A stretch of 64,000 nucleotides of DNA from Leucocoprinus leucothites (lineage: Eukaryota; Basidiomycota; Agaricomycetes; Agaricales; Agaricaceae): assembly GCA_013368445.1 (NCBI GenBank), contig JAACJO010000006.1, positions 1,240,001-1,304,000 of the forward strand. The letters run 5' to 3'. The notes beneath the pieces are model-generated. The model saw only the letters and a list, made by a program, of their open reading frames with translations. It was not told the DNA's origin and searched no databases. Each line of letters starts with the position of its first letter. The stretch's first letter is position 1. Shown one piece after another: positions 1-11,579 of the stretch. Made by a program: the position numbers and the translations under genes.

Positions 1-2233
1 GTGTAGATAACGAGTAAGGTTTGGGGGATGATTTGAATCAAAAATGAAGCTTCTGACCTAGAATGCCGGTCCAAAATGCGACCTCTGAGTCGTCAGACAT
101 TCCACCAAATCCTTTATTTCCATCAGAAAAGGCTCTATTAACAAACGACAGGCTTACCTTTCACCATGAAAAGTAAGAAAGGTGTGGAAACATTAGCAGA
201 CAAGAATTCTCCTAGCATGGTCTAAAGCGTATATTGATAAGTGCAGCGACAACAAAACGGAGATGAGACCCGCACAATGGACAACACAATCATTGAGAGA
301 ATGGGCAACGGCGTTGTGTATGCTTCTCCCGCCACCTGCATGACTGTTGGTACAGGCGGCCGCCCACTAGTATTGGGGAATGACGTCGATGAATTGTCTC
401 CGTCGCCATCTCTGCGCCTCGACAGCAAAGAGCCTGTACTATTCCGTAGGCTATTAAAGGATATACGGCCTAGGATCCTTCGAGCGATATTTGGCTCGCC
501 AGAGCTAGAAGAGCCTTGCTCCGCAGACTCAGTATTGGGATCCTGTATGCCGAAGGTGCGCACGGGCTGCCGAACACCAGGACTGGCCATAAATGAAGCA
601 CGAGGGGGCAGCGCAGTAAAACCTATAAGGACAGACCGGTGCTACACGATTAGGAATACAGAGTGGTGAAGGTAGGAAATCTGGGTGATGCATGGCGTCG
701 GTGCCAGTTGCGGAGTTGTGTATGCCTGCTTGTCCCTGAGTCCAAATTAGGCTTCATTTACCCACTGCAAATTATTCAAGTTCACCTTGCCTAAGGAGCT
801 CAAAGACCAGCCAGCTCGCCCGTAGGCTTCGAATAACAATCGTCGAGTTACGACCCTATTTTTTTTGTTTCTCTCTCAGACGACACTTTCCGGATAGTTC
901 CTGAAGAAAAACACAACTTCCACGGTCAATGATGACAATGAATCCTGTGCTGGCGGGACCCAGTCAGGCAATTTACCTGCTGGCCACAATTGTCTGAGGG
1001 CACACAGCTGGTGTTCTCCACGTTATTCCTTAAGATCATGCACCATAAATGGCATAATACGGGTCATGAAATGGTCCATTTCCGCTCCGAGTGGTTTGTC
1101 TAGTCACAAATCGCCTCCAGCCTACGCTGATTGTCATCATAAGCGCTTGCTTTACTTTACCAAGCCCGCCCACCAGATCGATCATCTCCGAGCTTCCCTG
1201 TGCATCGTGGGTGCAGTCAGGTAGATGTACGACACTGACCTATTTTCAGAAAACCAAATACTATAACCCCGCTGAGAGAGATACAGAGGAATGCAAAATA
1301 TGAAAAATACCTCGTCCGAGCACGGAAAACCGCCACCAACAATCACTCCATTAGGCTCTGTAATGTCAACGGCTTTAAAGGTTCCGACAAACTGCTCTGG
1401 CGCGTCAAAACCGGTTCAATCGACCCCAAGCTTACTTATTCAGAAACCATTTTGCGATCTAAGTTTAAGCGAGTTCAAGCGCCGTTGATCCCATCTCGGC
1501 CAACTCCGAATTTTGCCAAGTGATGACTCTCGTTGACCAAGCGGGCTGTTCAATGTGGTTGTTCTGTGAACTGCACGAACGCGTTCCGATTCTTGCGCAG
1601 CCCTCATCTTGTGCTGTCTTGTCACTTCTGCTTCTCATATATGAGCTCTTTTGACAGTGAGAACGGAAACTGAGAGGTCTTACTATGTCCGTGTCCTCGC
1701 GAATCCTTCGGGCCGCCGCGTGTTACGTTGAACAAACTCAGCAATATTCAGACGCAACATGGCAGAGCTGAGAATCTGAAACGCCAGGCTCAATGATTTT
1801 GACTCGAAAGTAAATCTCTCTCTCACGCAAGGAATCAACTTGACTGATTACCATTCTCCAAGGGCATCGCACCCAACATGACGACAGATGTCAGTGGTAA
1901 AATAAACAAAGAAATGATCGCGGTGAACAATGCCCCTTGTCGCCTTTCTGGATCTCCCCAGTCGCATTTTGGATCGCATCACTAGGACATACCCATCACG
2001 ACCCTTCACAGCCATGCATAACCAACATTCGACAATCTCGGATCTGAGTCGCTCCCTGCGTGTTTTATTTACCAAGACTTGACTCGTGTACAATCTACAG
2101 ATCCGTCTCCGTGCCTTCTCCATCCGTTGGGCAAAAGGGCTCAAAGTCTGAAACCTTCTTCCCGGGCCTGTCTGAATTCGGCTGCTCATTAGACAGCATC
2201 AGTATTGCAATTTGAACCGACCTCGTTCGTACC
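1..2233. other. Upstream region without a recognisable gene
   Basis: No coding region here could be assigned. Two overlapping open frames at 222-590 (minus) and 241-669 (plus) oppose each other, and neither carries a recognisable domain. The minus one is serine-rich and could be an exon of something running off the left edge. A minus-strand open frame at 1848-2189 is also unsupported. The last few hundred bases are the likely 5' regulatory region of the terpene synthase. Confidence 0.5.
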
Positions 2234-2240
2234 TATAAAA
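2234..2240 (+). promoter_or_regulatory. TATA box and CT-rich leader of the terpene synthase
   Basis: A TATAAAA element lies about 119 nt before the ATG at 2359. It is followed by a strongly pyrimidine-rich stretch (about 2264-2345), the usual look of fungal transcription start regions. The position relative to the start codon supports 2359 as the true start. Confidence 0.55.
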
Positions 2241-2358
2241 CGTGTCTTAATCCAGCGTCCGTCCCATCCTCTCTCCTCACCAACCTCAGCTTTCCCGCTT
2301 TCCTCTCCCACCACTAACCACCTTCCTTTATTTCCTTCCGCCTGATAGCGCGTCATTA

Positions 2359-4141
2359 ATGGCGTCTGCAGCTAACACGGCCTCTCCCAAATCCTTCATT
2401 CTACCCGACCTCGTGTCTCACTGTAATTTCAAGCTACGGGTTAACCGTCATCGAAAACAAGTGACAGTGGAGACAAAGAAATGGCTCTTCCAAGGCGACA
2501 ACCTCGTTGGAGCCAAACGCGTTGCCTACCATGGTCTCAACGCAGGTTTGCTGACGGCCATGACTTATCCTGACGCCGCGTGCCCCCAGCTGAGGGTATG
2601 TAACGACTTCCTCACCTTCCTGTTCCATCTCGACAATCTTTCGGACGATATGGACAACCGCGGAACACGCAGCGTCGGAGAGGTCGTCCTGAATTCCCTC
2701 TATCACCCTTTCACCTATCATTCTCCGGTTCGCATCGGACGGATGACGCGAAAGTACGTATAAACTTTTCATTCAACGCTATCAATGTCTGACCTGACTT
2801 TCTCTCAGCCTCTATAAGCGAGTGATCCTAACAGCGTCCCCGGGCACGCAACAACGCTTTATCGAGACAATGGATTTCTTCTTTCAGAGCGTAACCCAAC
2901 AGGCTCTGGATCGCGCCACTGGAGTAATACCCGATCTGAAGTCGTACATTGCTCTACGACGAGATACTTCCGGATGCAAACCATGCTGGGCTTTGATTGA
3001 GTGTAAGCCGCACCCTAAAATCTTTAAAGCTATCATGACAGCGATGCTGACCTATTTGACAGACGCTAACAATCTCAAGATACCCGATGAAGTTATGGAG
3101 CATCCTACTATTCTCGCCTTGGGAGAGGCCACCAATGACCTCGTCACATGGTCGAATGTCAGTCACTTAACCTCTTGTAGCGGACATTTTATGCTGATAA
3201 TTCCTTGTCACTAGGACATCTTTTCATACAACGTGGAGCAGTCTAAGGGCGACACTCATAACATGATTCCTGTTGTCATGAACCAGAGGAACCTCGACCT
3301 TCAGTCAGCCGTTGATTTCGTTGGAGAGATGTGCAAATCGGCTATTGACCGTTTCATTGCGGAAAGGGCCAACTTACCCTCTTGGGGACCCGAAATTGAT
3401 CGTCAAGTCAAGACCTACGTACAAGGGTTGGCTGACTGGATAGTTGGCTCCTTACATTGGTCCTTTGAGTCGACTCGGTATTTCGGCACCAGTGGACGCA
3501 GGATCAAGCAAACGCGAATTGTCGAGTTACTTCCTTTGCGTCCGGAGGCTCGGGTGAGTGATTCCGGAGAATGGAACGCCTTGATTTTCATACTGATTTC
3601 TGCCAAGGCGAGAGCGATCTCTCTTTCATCTCGGCCTTCCCCACCTCCAATCAAGATACCGGCTTCAGTGCCGAGCTCCAACATCTCAACTCCCACCGAT
3701 TCAGAACCCAAGACTCCTTCAGACGTCCAGCCCAGCACCATTCCTTCCAAGCCTCCTGCGTCGGACGATGTTGTTCCCGACCCATCCCTCCCTGTTATCG
3801 AAACAACCGACATCATCGTCAGCCCCACCAAAAAGTTACCCACCCCAGCTCTCGCTCGTATTCTAACAGAATCGTTACCCAAACCGGCGGGCCTGGGCTC
3901 GGCAGTTCCAGCAAGTGGGGCACCCATTCAGCCTCGTTCCCCAGAAATTCTTTCGCCTGCCATTGGTCCCCTTGGGAATCAACGTCTGGCAAAGGATGCT
4001 TTCCTTCAACCTTTCAGTTTCTATTCGTTGACCCTATGGCTCTTCTTCACTCTCATCTATCAGCCTACCCTGACCCTCCTTAGGGTTTTTTCAATCCATG
4101 ATGTGCATACGCATCCTTTCTGTCATTACGAGTACATGTGA
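2359..4141 (+). CDS. Sesquiterpene synthase (terpene cyclase) with C-terminal Pro/Ser-rich extension
   Basis: Class I terpene cyclase, expected to ionise farnesyl diphosphate with Mg2+. Proposed exons are 2359-2753, 2809-3157, 3215-3553 and 3608-4141, giving 538 aa. The aspartate-rich motif DNLSD starts at D92 and is followed by a further DMD. The NSE triad is N248, S252, E256 (NDIFSYNVE followed by QSKGD), reconstituted exactly across the second intron. The RY pair is at 336-337, 80 residues after the NSE motif, as expected. The usual mushroom cyclase core ends near residue 361 (VELLP). Exon 3 ends at that codon with a GTGAGT donor, and a 54-nt frame-preserving intron leads to a further 177 residues rich in Pro and Ser. 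These end in a hydrophobic segment at about 497-520. The core call is secure. The tail depends on the last exon being real; it stays open in this frame whether or not the intron is removed. No P450 or other tailoring gene is adjacent. Confidence 0.88.
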
Positions 4142-7100
4142 TTTCCTTCCTATGTCTTCCCTTCGCACTGGATTGCGCTGGACTTCCTCTATCATAGATA
4201 CTACTCTACGTTCGCTTAGTACATACTATACCCTCCCACTACACTCCTTTGTTAATTTATGTTAATTATTCCACTACTCCGCCATCCCTCCTCCCCAAAT
4301 TTTTCATACTTTCCTTCCCTCCTGCCCTTTCGTTCTTTCACCTTGAACTCGTGGATATTGCAATGTAGTTCCCTTTGACCGATCCAGTTAGGCTGTAGAT
4401 CGTTGTCGACACAACTTCTTTCAGCTGCCTCCTCGCTTTTCGAGCACAGTAGCATACTTTGCATTTTTTTGTTGTATCTCCATTTTCCCAATTACAATTC
4501 CGTATGTTTTGAGCCTGTTACTACCCTCTTCTCGATGACCCTGACATCCCTAATTGTCTCTAACTCAAACTGACAAATCTTGAAACGCGAAGTGTCTATC
4601 GGGGCCGAGATGTAAGCTATTTATAGAACCGACGTCGGGAAAGGCGCTCTAGGGGCGGTTATCCAAGCCTGCATGGAAAACTCCGCGCTCCGTGTATTCA
4701 ACACGGTTCAATTGCTATTCAAACCCGACACAAGCCTCATATCCTCGGTCTTGGTGGAGACCGTCATATACTTCCATTCCTAAATCAAAAAGGTGCGATA
4801 AGCCTTCTCACACTGGTGACAGAGAGCCAAGAATTTGTAAGCAACGGAGCACAGCGAGTCGAGAAAGCTTATCTTGTTACAGATATTCCTACCTAGGAGA
4901 AATGTCGTTTCACTACCAGACCGGTGCATAAACCCCTGTTCTGGCTGAGCTACCTTCGCGGGAAGAAAGTAGAGTAAAATGGCCGAACGTCCGAAAGATC
5001 ATCATCAAAAATCTCCATTTTGCACGGTGATTGTTCGAAAGGCGTCACCATGGTACGATAGATCGGTCAATGGTCAGGCACAGACAACTAATTCCATTGA
5101 TATGAGTAACCTTGAAAGTTCCATTCGCTTGTGATAGGTGGCATTATGCGCGCCGGGTCCGCAGCGGACGTTTGACCGGCTATTGCCCACTTGAGTGCCT
5201 GAATCTTACTGGCAGTTAATGATTGTCTGTGATGATCCACGACCGGTGTTCAAGCTGTGGCACTTATAGGCTTGATATATTGGCTTAAGCTCTCGATTGA
5301 AAAGCTGATAGGAGATTCATCATTGATGATTGACAGACGGAGTTGAAGTCAAGAGCATGTCGTTTATGAGAGTGATTTTGCACCAAGGCGTACCATAATG
5401 AATTGATTTGCTGCCAGCAACATGCATTAATGATAATCAGGTATTGTCATCACAACTACCCCTATACAAATATACTACTGAGATCTACTGTGCCTGGCTT
5501 GTGGTTAATCAATGCAAAGCCCTCAGTCAACTCTTTGGATTGACTAAAAAAAATGGGAACGTTAAAGCTTTGTCCGGTACCTTAAGCCGAACAAAATCTG
5601 CGTTCACGCCGCAGATAACAATGCATTTCACAGCTCCACTTGGGAGTACATAGATGGTAGTCGAATTATGAATCATTACCTGTATTTTATCAGGCTATAA
5701 TAGAACACATTGTTTGAATATTTAAATTTCGGTTACGACGTAAAAAATGGACATGGAGTCTTGAGAGTCTAAGGGAATATGGAAGGTAAGAAAGTGAATG
5801 TTTGTCTCCAACTAGTCTGAGTTGGAAGAAATGAGTGGGTTCCACGCGAAAGCCGTTACAGCTGGTTATTATCAGATATTATCCTGGGTTAGATTTCGTT
5901 TGAAAGAGACACCAACCGAGCGTGGGCGCCAACCGTTTCCCCTGGCAAGTCCATAGAGGGAGAAAAGGGTCTGAATTCTCGAAAGATCATTTGATCAAAA
6001 GGATCAAATAGGTCACGGAGACACAAATGATGATCACCGGAGCGCTCAGACATACACTGGCCGTCACGATGCGACCCAACGCGACTGTGGCATTAGTTCC
6101 AAAAAAAAAAAACCTCCGAAAAGGTTGGGGCATGCATGCAAAATAGATCAAGCGTGAACTCTATGGGATAGGTAAATGCTGGGCGCTGAGAGTTACATCG
6201 TTAAACAAATATCACCCGCACTTGCGTACATTGGCAACCATCCCCCTGAAGTTTCCGTCTGATCGAACCTTAACAGGAGCTCGAAAAGGCCGGCGGGATC
6301 TAATGCCGTTGTACCCGAGCTACTGTCATTGAAAACGGTTTTAGGTATTGTATGTAGCTCCACAGGCTGTAAGGAAGCAAATTTTTGGGTGAGAGTGGAA
6401 CTTAATATACACAGGCTCGTTTAGACGATCCCGATTGTTTCATTCTAATGTTTAAGCAAATGACATCCTTTCGAGTTGCTATACCAGGCTGTACAGCCGA
6501 GCGCTGGCTGCTGGTGGTGACAACACAAGACACGCCCTGAGAAGAAATTAACATAAAAAGTACACAGGTACACAAACAATAAACTACAGCCTATTTACCT
6601 CGAGAGGATGTGATGAGTCAATCCCAGTTTGTTCGCATCGCTTAGCAGGAGAATGATGACCTAACAGCAAGCCAAGGGTCTGTATGCTGTGCCCATTGCA
6701 CATAGCTGACATCGCGCGAATTTCGTGAAGGGAGTAAAATGGAGAGTTAACCGTTGCAATAACACTGATCCACACCAAGTCCCGATAGCCATGGATGACG
6801 ACATAAATGTAAACCTGAAAATTGAGGGTCTGCGTATGGTTAGGATCCTGATTCTATTCAATCAACGGAGACAAAATAATTTCCAGAAAGGCTGACCATA
6901 GAGGCCGCCTAAGTCGCTTGTGTGCTTTCAAAATGATGGCGAGATATGGTGGGAAAAGGTGGAGGGTGCTAGATACGGGGAGGGAACAATAACAATTACA
7001 GCTTGTAGATGGTGATCTGAGGAGACATGAAAGTTGTTGGCTGTTTCCAGATATTTGGACATGATCTAGCCAATGCACATAAGGATGCGGCTACAATAAA

Positions 7101-8628
7101 CCAGATCAGGGCGGGCTTGAGTCATCGCAAAAAAACTTTACAAAACCCCATGCATATAACGGCGCAGCAGCGCTTTTGTTATTCTGGATAAACCACAAAT
7201 CGCCTGAGAAACACCCATTACCCGATATCCAGGTATATCATGTCAGTTGAGTTGGAAGATGGAGTGTGAAAGTCCGGATTGTAGGAGTAAAATGAGTCAT
7301 ATGTTATTAAATGCACCCCCAACGTTTTACCTACGAATCATGGAATAATGGTTGGATCCAAGCGCCAGTTGTGTAGCCCCGGTTGTAACAGAAATAACTC
7401 CGATAGCTTGCCTCCGGTGAAAATTTGAAAAGGTCTAACTCAGCAGTCGAGCCCTGAAGAACGACAAGTCAGCCAGATTCATGTACTCAGCCAAGGACCA
7501 GGTCGTCCGGTTGAGGATCGAAGTTAAAAAGCTGGGGGTATATTTGGTTGAGGTCCGTGATTCGGGGGCACTGAGCCTGAACGCTCGGCGGCCCGGAATG
7601 TCTTTGAAAAACAAGGTCACTATTCCGCCACACCATAAGTAGCTAATCCACGAGCTAGCGGTACAGCGAAACTAGTATCGGTATTTTGCTGAAACACGCC
7701 CGGATTTCAGGCGTCGAGACGAAAGCTCGAGAACGACAAGTCCATAGAAGAGGCCAATACTAGACTCTTACTGAGTGTGTCCTGTTTGATATCAGATCAC
7801 AAAAGACGCATTTAGAAATCTAACCAGTACGGGAGGAGTTCGACAGGAAACTCCTTGAGTTGGCGGCCTATGTAACACCGTAGTGGCCTGGAAACACCGG
7901 AGGACCAGTACTGGCGGATGGGGAGGGGTAAAGGCTGCCACATTCCATTGTCACAAATTCCAAATCAAAATGATCCAATGCCTGGCAGTCAGATCATTGA
8001 TTCGTTACTATCCCTCTGATAAATTAAACCGGATGCTGCGCTCTCCTTGGAAAATGTTCCTACGGGTAGCTGCAACAGCAGAGTTTATTGACAACCCGCA
8101 GGCTGATATTTTGTTTCCATCATTCAGATCATGCTAACTCCTCGGAGTCAAATACGGATAAGTGGACTCACGATCATCATCTTCCGGTGTAATTATTGCC
8201 GGGTCCTCGACAATCCGAAGAGCACAGAATAATAGGAAAATCGTCAACAACGAACCTCGAGCAATGCGAGATCTGATGGGCTGCATGCACTGTCATATAG
8301 CGCAATGCTAGGCTTTATATAATTTCCTTCGGGCTCAAGGTCCCCGGTCTAAACCGGATACAGTGGTCGACTATAGAGGAAATAAGAAGCTAGCCAAATC
8401 AAAGCGTTGATCGACACGTGGAGCTCGACTCTCAAGATTCATTGTCATTTGAGGACATTTTGAACTTTTCAAAACAAGGGGGTCCATTGCATATTTCAAG
8501 CCATGAATAATGATACAGTCTGATTTAATTGACAAGGTTATTTCCCAACGACAGAGGGATAAAAACACGGAGAGGGTAAACCCCCAAAATACATTTAATG
8601 TCCCTACCACCGTGGCTAGGCCCACCCA
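4142..8628. other. Gene-poor interval
   Basis: About 4.5 kb with only short open frames in all frames and no recognisable domain. A poly-A run lies near 6102-6112. A perfect 8-bp inverted repeat with a 5-nt loop occurs at 5989-6009. I see no transposase, reverse transcriptase or terminal repeats. Confidence 0.5.
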
Positions 8629-9152
8629 TTACGCGTTGGTAATGGTAAGAGTGTGAGTAGGGATCGGCGGGAACTTGGTGCAGGTAGGGCATTCAGGGAG
8701 ACAGCTGAGATCATTTCTTAGAAATGTACAGAAAAACAACGAGAAAGTAAACTCACTAGCCAAGGTCTGGGCGAATATAGCAACATTTGAAAGTTGGGTG
8801 AAGTTTTTCACCTGGGAGTAACAAGAATATGATTAGTAGCCTGAACGTTTTTATTTCGTCGGCGCAGTTTACTCACAAGGTATCTGTAAAAATCATAGTT
8901 GTCACAGGTCTATGAGATGGCAGAATAATAACTCAGACAGGAAGGCTTACCGCATTCACAGTCAAGCCACCTGCCAAGTTATGCGTTAGCCAGGTTTAAA
9001 GGGTGTTGCCGCAGACGAGAGAAAGACTTACAACGAGTACCAATACCAGGGGCTACGATGGGATCAATACCACTGTCTTGAGGTGATGGGACGGCAAGGA
9101 CGAAGCTTGAAGCAGTGAAGAGAAGAGCTACGAGAATAGTGCTTTTGAACAT
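8629..9152 (-). CDS. Small secreted cysteine-rich protein
   Basis: A 92-residue protein assembled from five exons, with GT-AG introns of 52-67 nt: 9032-9152, 8951-8970, 8877-8883, 8757-8811 and 8629-8704. The reading frame closes only with all five. Residues 1 to about 20 form a signal peptide (MFKSTILVALLF, then a small-residue region ending in VLA-VP). The mature part has seven cysteines at 41, 50, 59, 60, 69, 73 and 76, including an adjacent CC pair. An unprocessed reading of the last two exons hides the true frame. Secreted to the wall, medium or host interface by inference. It matches no family I can name and is not a canonical hydrophobin, which has eight Cys in a fixed pattern. A 20-nt and a 7-nt microexon are unusual. 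Start chosen at the only Met preceding the signal peptide, about 50 nt below a TATA box. Confidence 0.7.
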
Positions 9153-9200
9153 GACGAACGGATGACTGGGTTTCTTTCCTCGTTCAGTCGAGGTAGGGCA

Positions 9201-9209
9201 CCTTTTATA
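9201..9209 (-). promoter_or_regulatory. TATA box of the small secreted protein gene
   Basis: The minus strand reads TATAAAAGG here, about 50 nt before the ATG at 9152. The spacing supports that start codon. Confidence 0.5.
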
Positions 9210-10745
9210 CTCTAGAACCAATCGACATCCAGTGCCTTAGGGTGACACATTTCCCACTCGCTGTCGGGACTATTGAACTACAGATGTAATGTGAAGAGCT
9301 TCAGGTGATCTTTGCTGTCTCAAGGGCAGGCAGAATTGAAATTCAGTGTCATGTTAGACACTTCACATAAGTCGAAATCTATTGAACCCTGGGTAAGGCT
9401 CATGGAGATTGTCAGGTGTTCCGTGCGTCAGGACATGGCTTTGGAAAATGGACTTGGACAGTAGAAAGGGTATCGTGACTGTCAGACGTTCAGCAAACTC
9501 AAGGTCCCCGCCGGTCATTTACATTCACGATCGTAGAGAAACGGTGCGTCGCAAACGATCAGTGTGAGAATACCATGTCTCCCTGTATTGCAAGCTAAAG
9601 AGAAACGACAAGAACGGCGACCAGCAATGTAAATACTAAGTGTGGTGGAGGCAACAATGGTGCGAGAAGTAAAGTAACCGACTGTCCTCAATCAATCTTA
9701 TTCACCGTCAACGAAGCCAGGAAAACAAAACCTACCCACATACCGGGGCCCCTAAAGCCCGGAGGTTGGGAGGCCAGGATATCCCCACAGACAAGCCAGT
9801 CTCTGATCAAACAACTTGATTCAAAGAGCTGCTTTAGATATTTCGGTGCCTGAAGAGTCACTGAAGGCCATCAAACGCCACAGGCTGTACTGCATGATAC
9901 TCCGTCAAAACCCCACACGTCGAGAGGTGGAAGTAGCCCGGCCAGGGGCCATCTAGCAATTGCCAGGGAAACTTGAGCTTGAGTGTCATATTTCATGATG
10001 TCGGCCAGTCAAAGTATGATGATAGAGCTCAGAAGAACTTCGGGGAAATTCCTGTTGGATTGTTGGGGCTGAGCAAGATGCTGATCATTCAAAGCCACCT
10101 TGATCAATAATGCCACTACATGTGTCAAAAAGTGAGTAACGAGGAGTTAATCTGATTAATTTGGTCACTGGCAATGAGGCAACAACAACACAAAGGGCAC
10201 GGAATATGTACAAGGATGTATCCGGTTTAAAGACGCCTTGTCACTCAGAAATAGCAGTGAGACGCAGGAAAAGACGGAAAGAGAATTAGGAAGTCAGGCA
10301 AGTCGGCTCTTTCAGGCGTGTAAAGCCCAAACCCGAAGGATGAGAGGCTAACGTACAGTCATAGAGCTGATTAAGTGATCTGGCATTCTAGAAGACGGAG
10401 GTGGCTGAGGTATCATTTACTTGATGAATACCCCGCTTTAAGGAGAGGGGGTTAGAACGACTGGGATCATTGAACGTTGCTAGTGACCCCGAGGGTAATC
10501 ATGAAGTGTCAAGCTGAAGACTTCATCGAAGGGATAATAAACACACTGTGGTCGGAAGAAATAAGAGATTAAGTGGAGATTCCTGTTGTCTATTGAAGCT
10601 GAGTAAGCAATGAAGACAAAGCAATTATGCTCAAGATGAGTAACAGGCCAATCCAACATCCATTCCCCCAGCTTCATCTAATAACACGACGGGGTCCGTG
10701 GAGGAACCAATAACATGAGGTATATGGGACGGGTCATTTAGTTGA
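9210..10745. other. Gene-poor interval
   Basis: About 1.5 kb between the secreted-protein promoter and the 3' end of the CHCHD2-like gene. No supported coding region, RNA gene or repeat seen. Confidence 0.5.
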
Positions 10746-11361
10746 TTAATAAGGAGCAGCAGCAGCCTGACACTGACAAATCAAACGAATCAGTAAAATG
10801 AAGAACGGAAATAAACTGTCGACCTACAGCCTTGAGTTGCTCGAGATACCATGTGCATGAAGGAAGATCGGCCTTCTCGAGGCACTTGGTGAATTCTAAA
10901 AGACCCGAAATTATGAGCTGTATGAAGATCTGCTCGAACACAATGAACACACCCTTAGCCTGGGCCTCGCAGCTGATGCCAGAAGTTTGTTGCTGCTGAA
11001 CAGGTGTAGCAGCAGCAGCAGGTGCTTCCTGGGCGGGGGCCGCGTGTCCTCCTCCGCCGAAGAGCATGCTTGAAAGACCATGACCAATGGTAGAACCAAC
11101 AGCTACGGAACCAGCGGTGGCAGCCATTTGCGCGAGCATACCAGGCTGCTTGGGTTGAGCAGCAGAGGCAGCTGCGGCCGCTGGGGGCGCGGGGGGAGGT
11201 GCATGTGCGTAGCTGGATGGGGGTGCTGCAGCGGTGGAGGCACTGCGAGTTTGGGCAGGAGCACGAGGGGCAGCAGAAGCACGAGAGCGAGATGAACGCT
11301 GTTAAGGCGGAATCAGTGTAAGCATCAGAGATAGGGAAGAAGAAAGAATACGTACAGGCAT
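10746..11361 (-). CDS. CHCHD2/Mix17-like twin CX9C mitochondrial protein
   Basis: A 148-aa protein from four exons: 11356-11361, 10953-11298, 10828-10895 and 10746-10772. The first exon codes only Met-Pro. The N terminus is Arg/Ser/Ala/Pro-rich, as in targeting regions of this family. The central hydrophobic Gly-rich stretch (about 58-86) is typical of CHCHD2/CHCHD10. A CHCH domain follows, with two CX9C motifs, C112/C122 and C131/C141. The last Cys is encoded by a 27-nt terminal exon, and both motifs appear only after correct splicing. The family is imported through Mia40 into the intermembrane space and linked to respiratory-chain and cristae function. It is divergent from the mL45-like gene, with starts 219 bp apart. 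A longer unspliced frame over the same DNA is an artefact. Confidence 0.87.
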
Positions 11362-11579
11362 GGTGGTTGCGGATAAAGTTGAGGTTGTGGTGGACAAGAA
11401 ATAAGTAGTCAAAAAACCTGTGACGACTGCACTCGGCGAATGAACACGAAAACCGGAAGCTGCTGACAAACAAATCCAAACATCTCGAAGTTGCCGGAAT
11501 TTTTTCCGTGAAATTGAAAAGCGCGTGCAGTGCAAGTCCGAGTCGCGCCGGGGCCGCCGTGTCGGTGACGTCCTCCTCC
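11362..11579. promoter_or_regulatory. Bidirectional promoter of two mitochondrial genes
   Basis: A 218-bp interval between the start codons of the CHCHD2-like gene (minus) and the mL45-like gene (plus). Any elements here are likely shared, consistent with coordinated expression of two mitochondrial proteins. No specific motif is claimed. Confidence 0.5.

Noticed and set aside
222..669. Opposing open frames at the left end
   Set aside because: They overlap on both strands without a domain, and splice continuation to either side could not be shown. The minus frame could be an exon of a truncated gene but is not supported.
1848..2189. 113-aa minus-strand open frame upstream of the terpene synthase
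   Set aside because: Arg-rich composition typical of antisense or chance frames; no domain or splice context.
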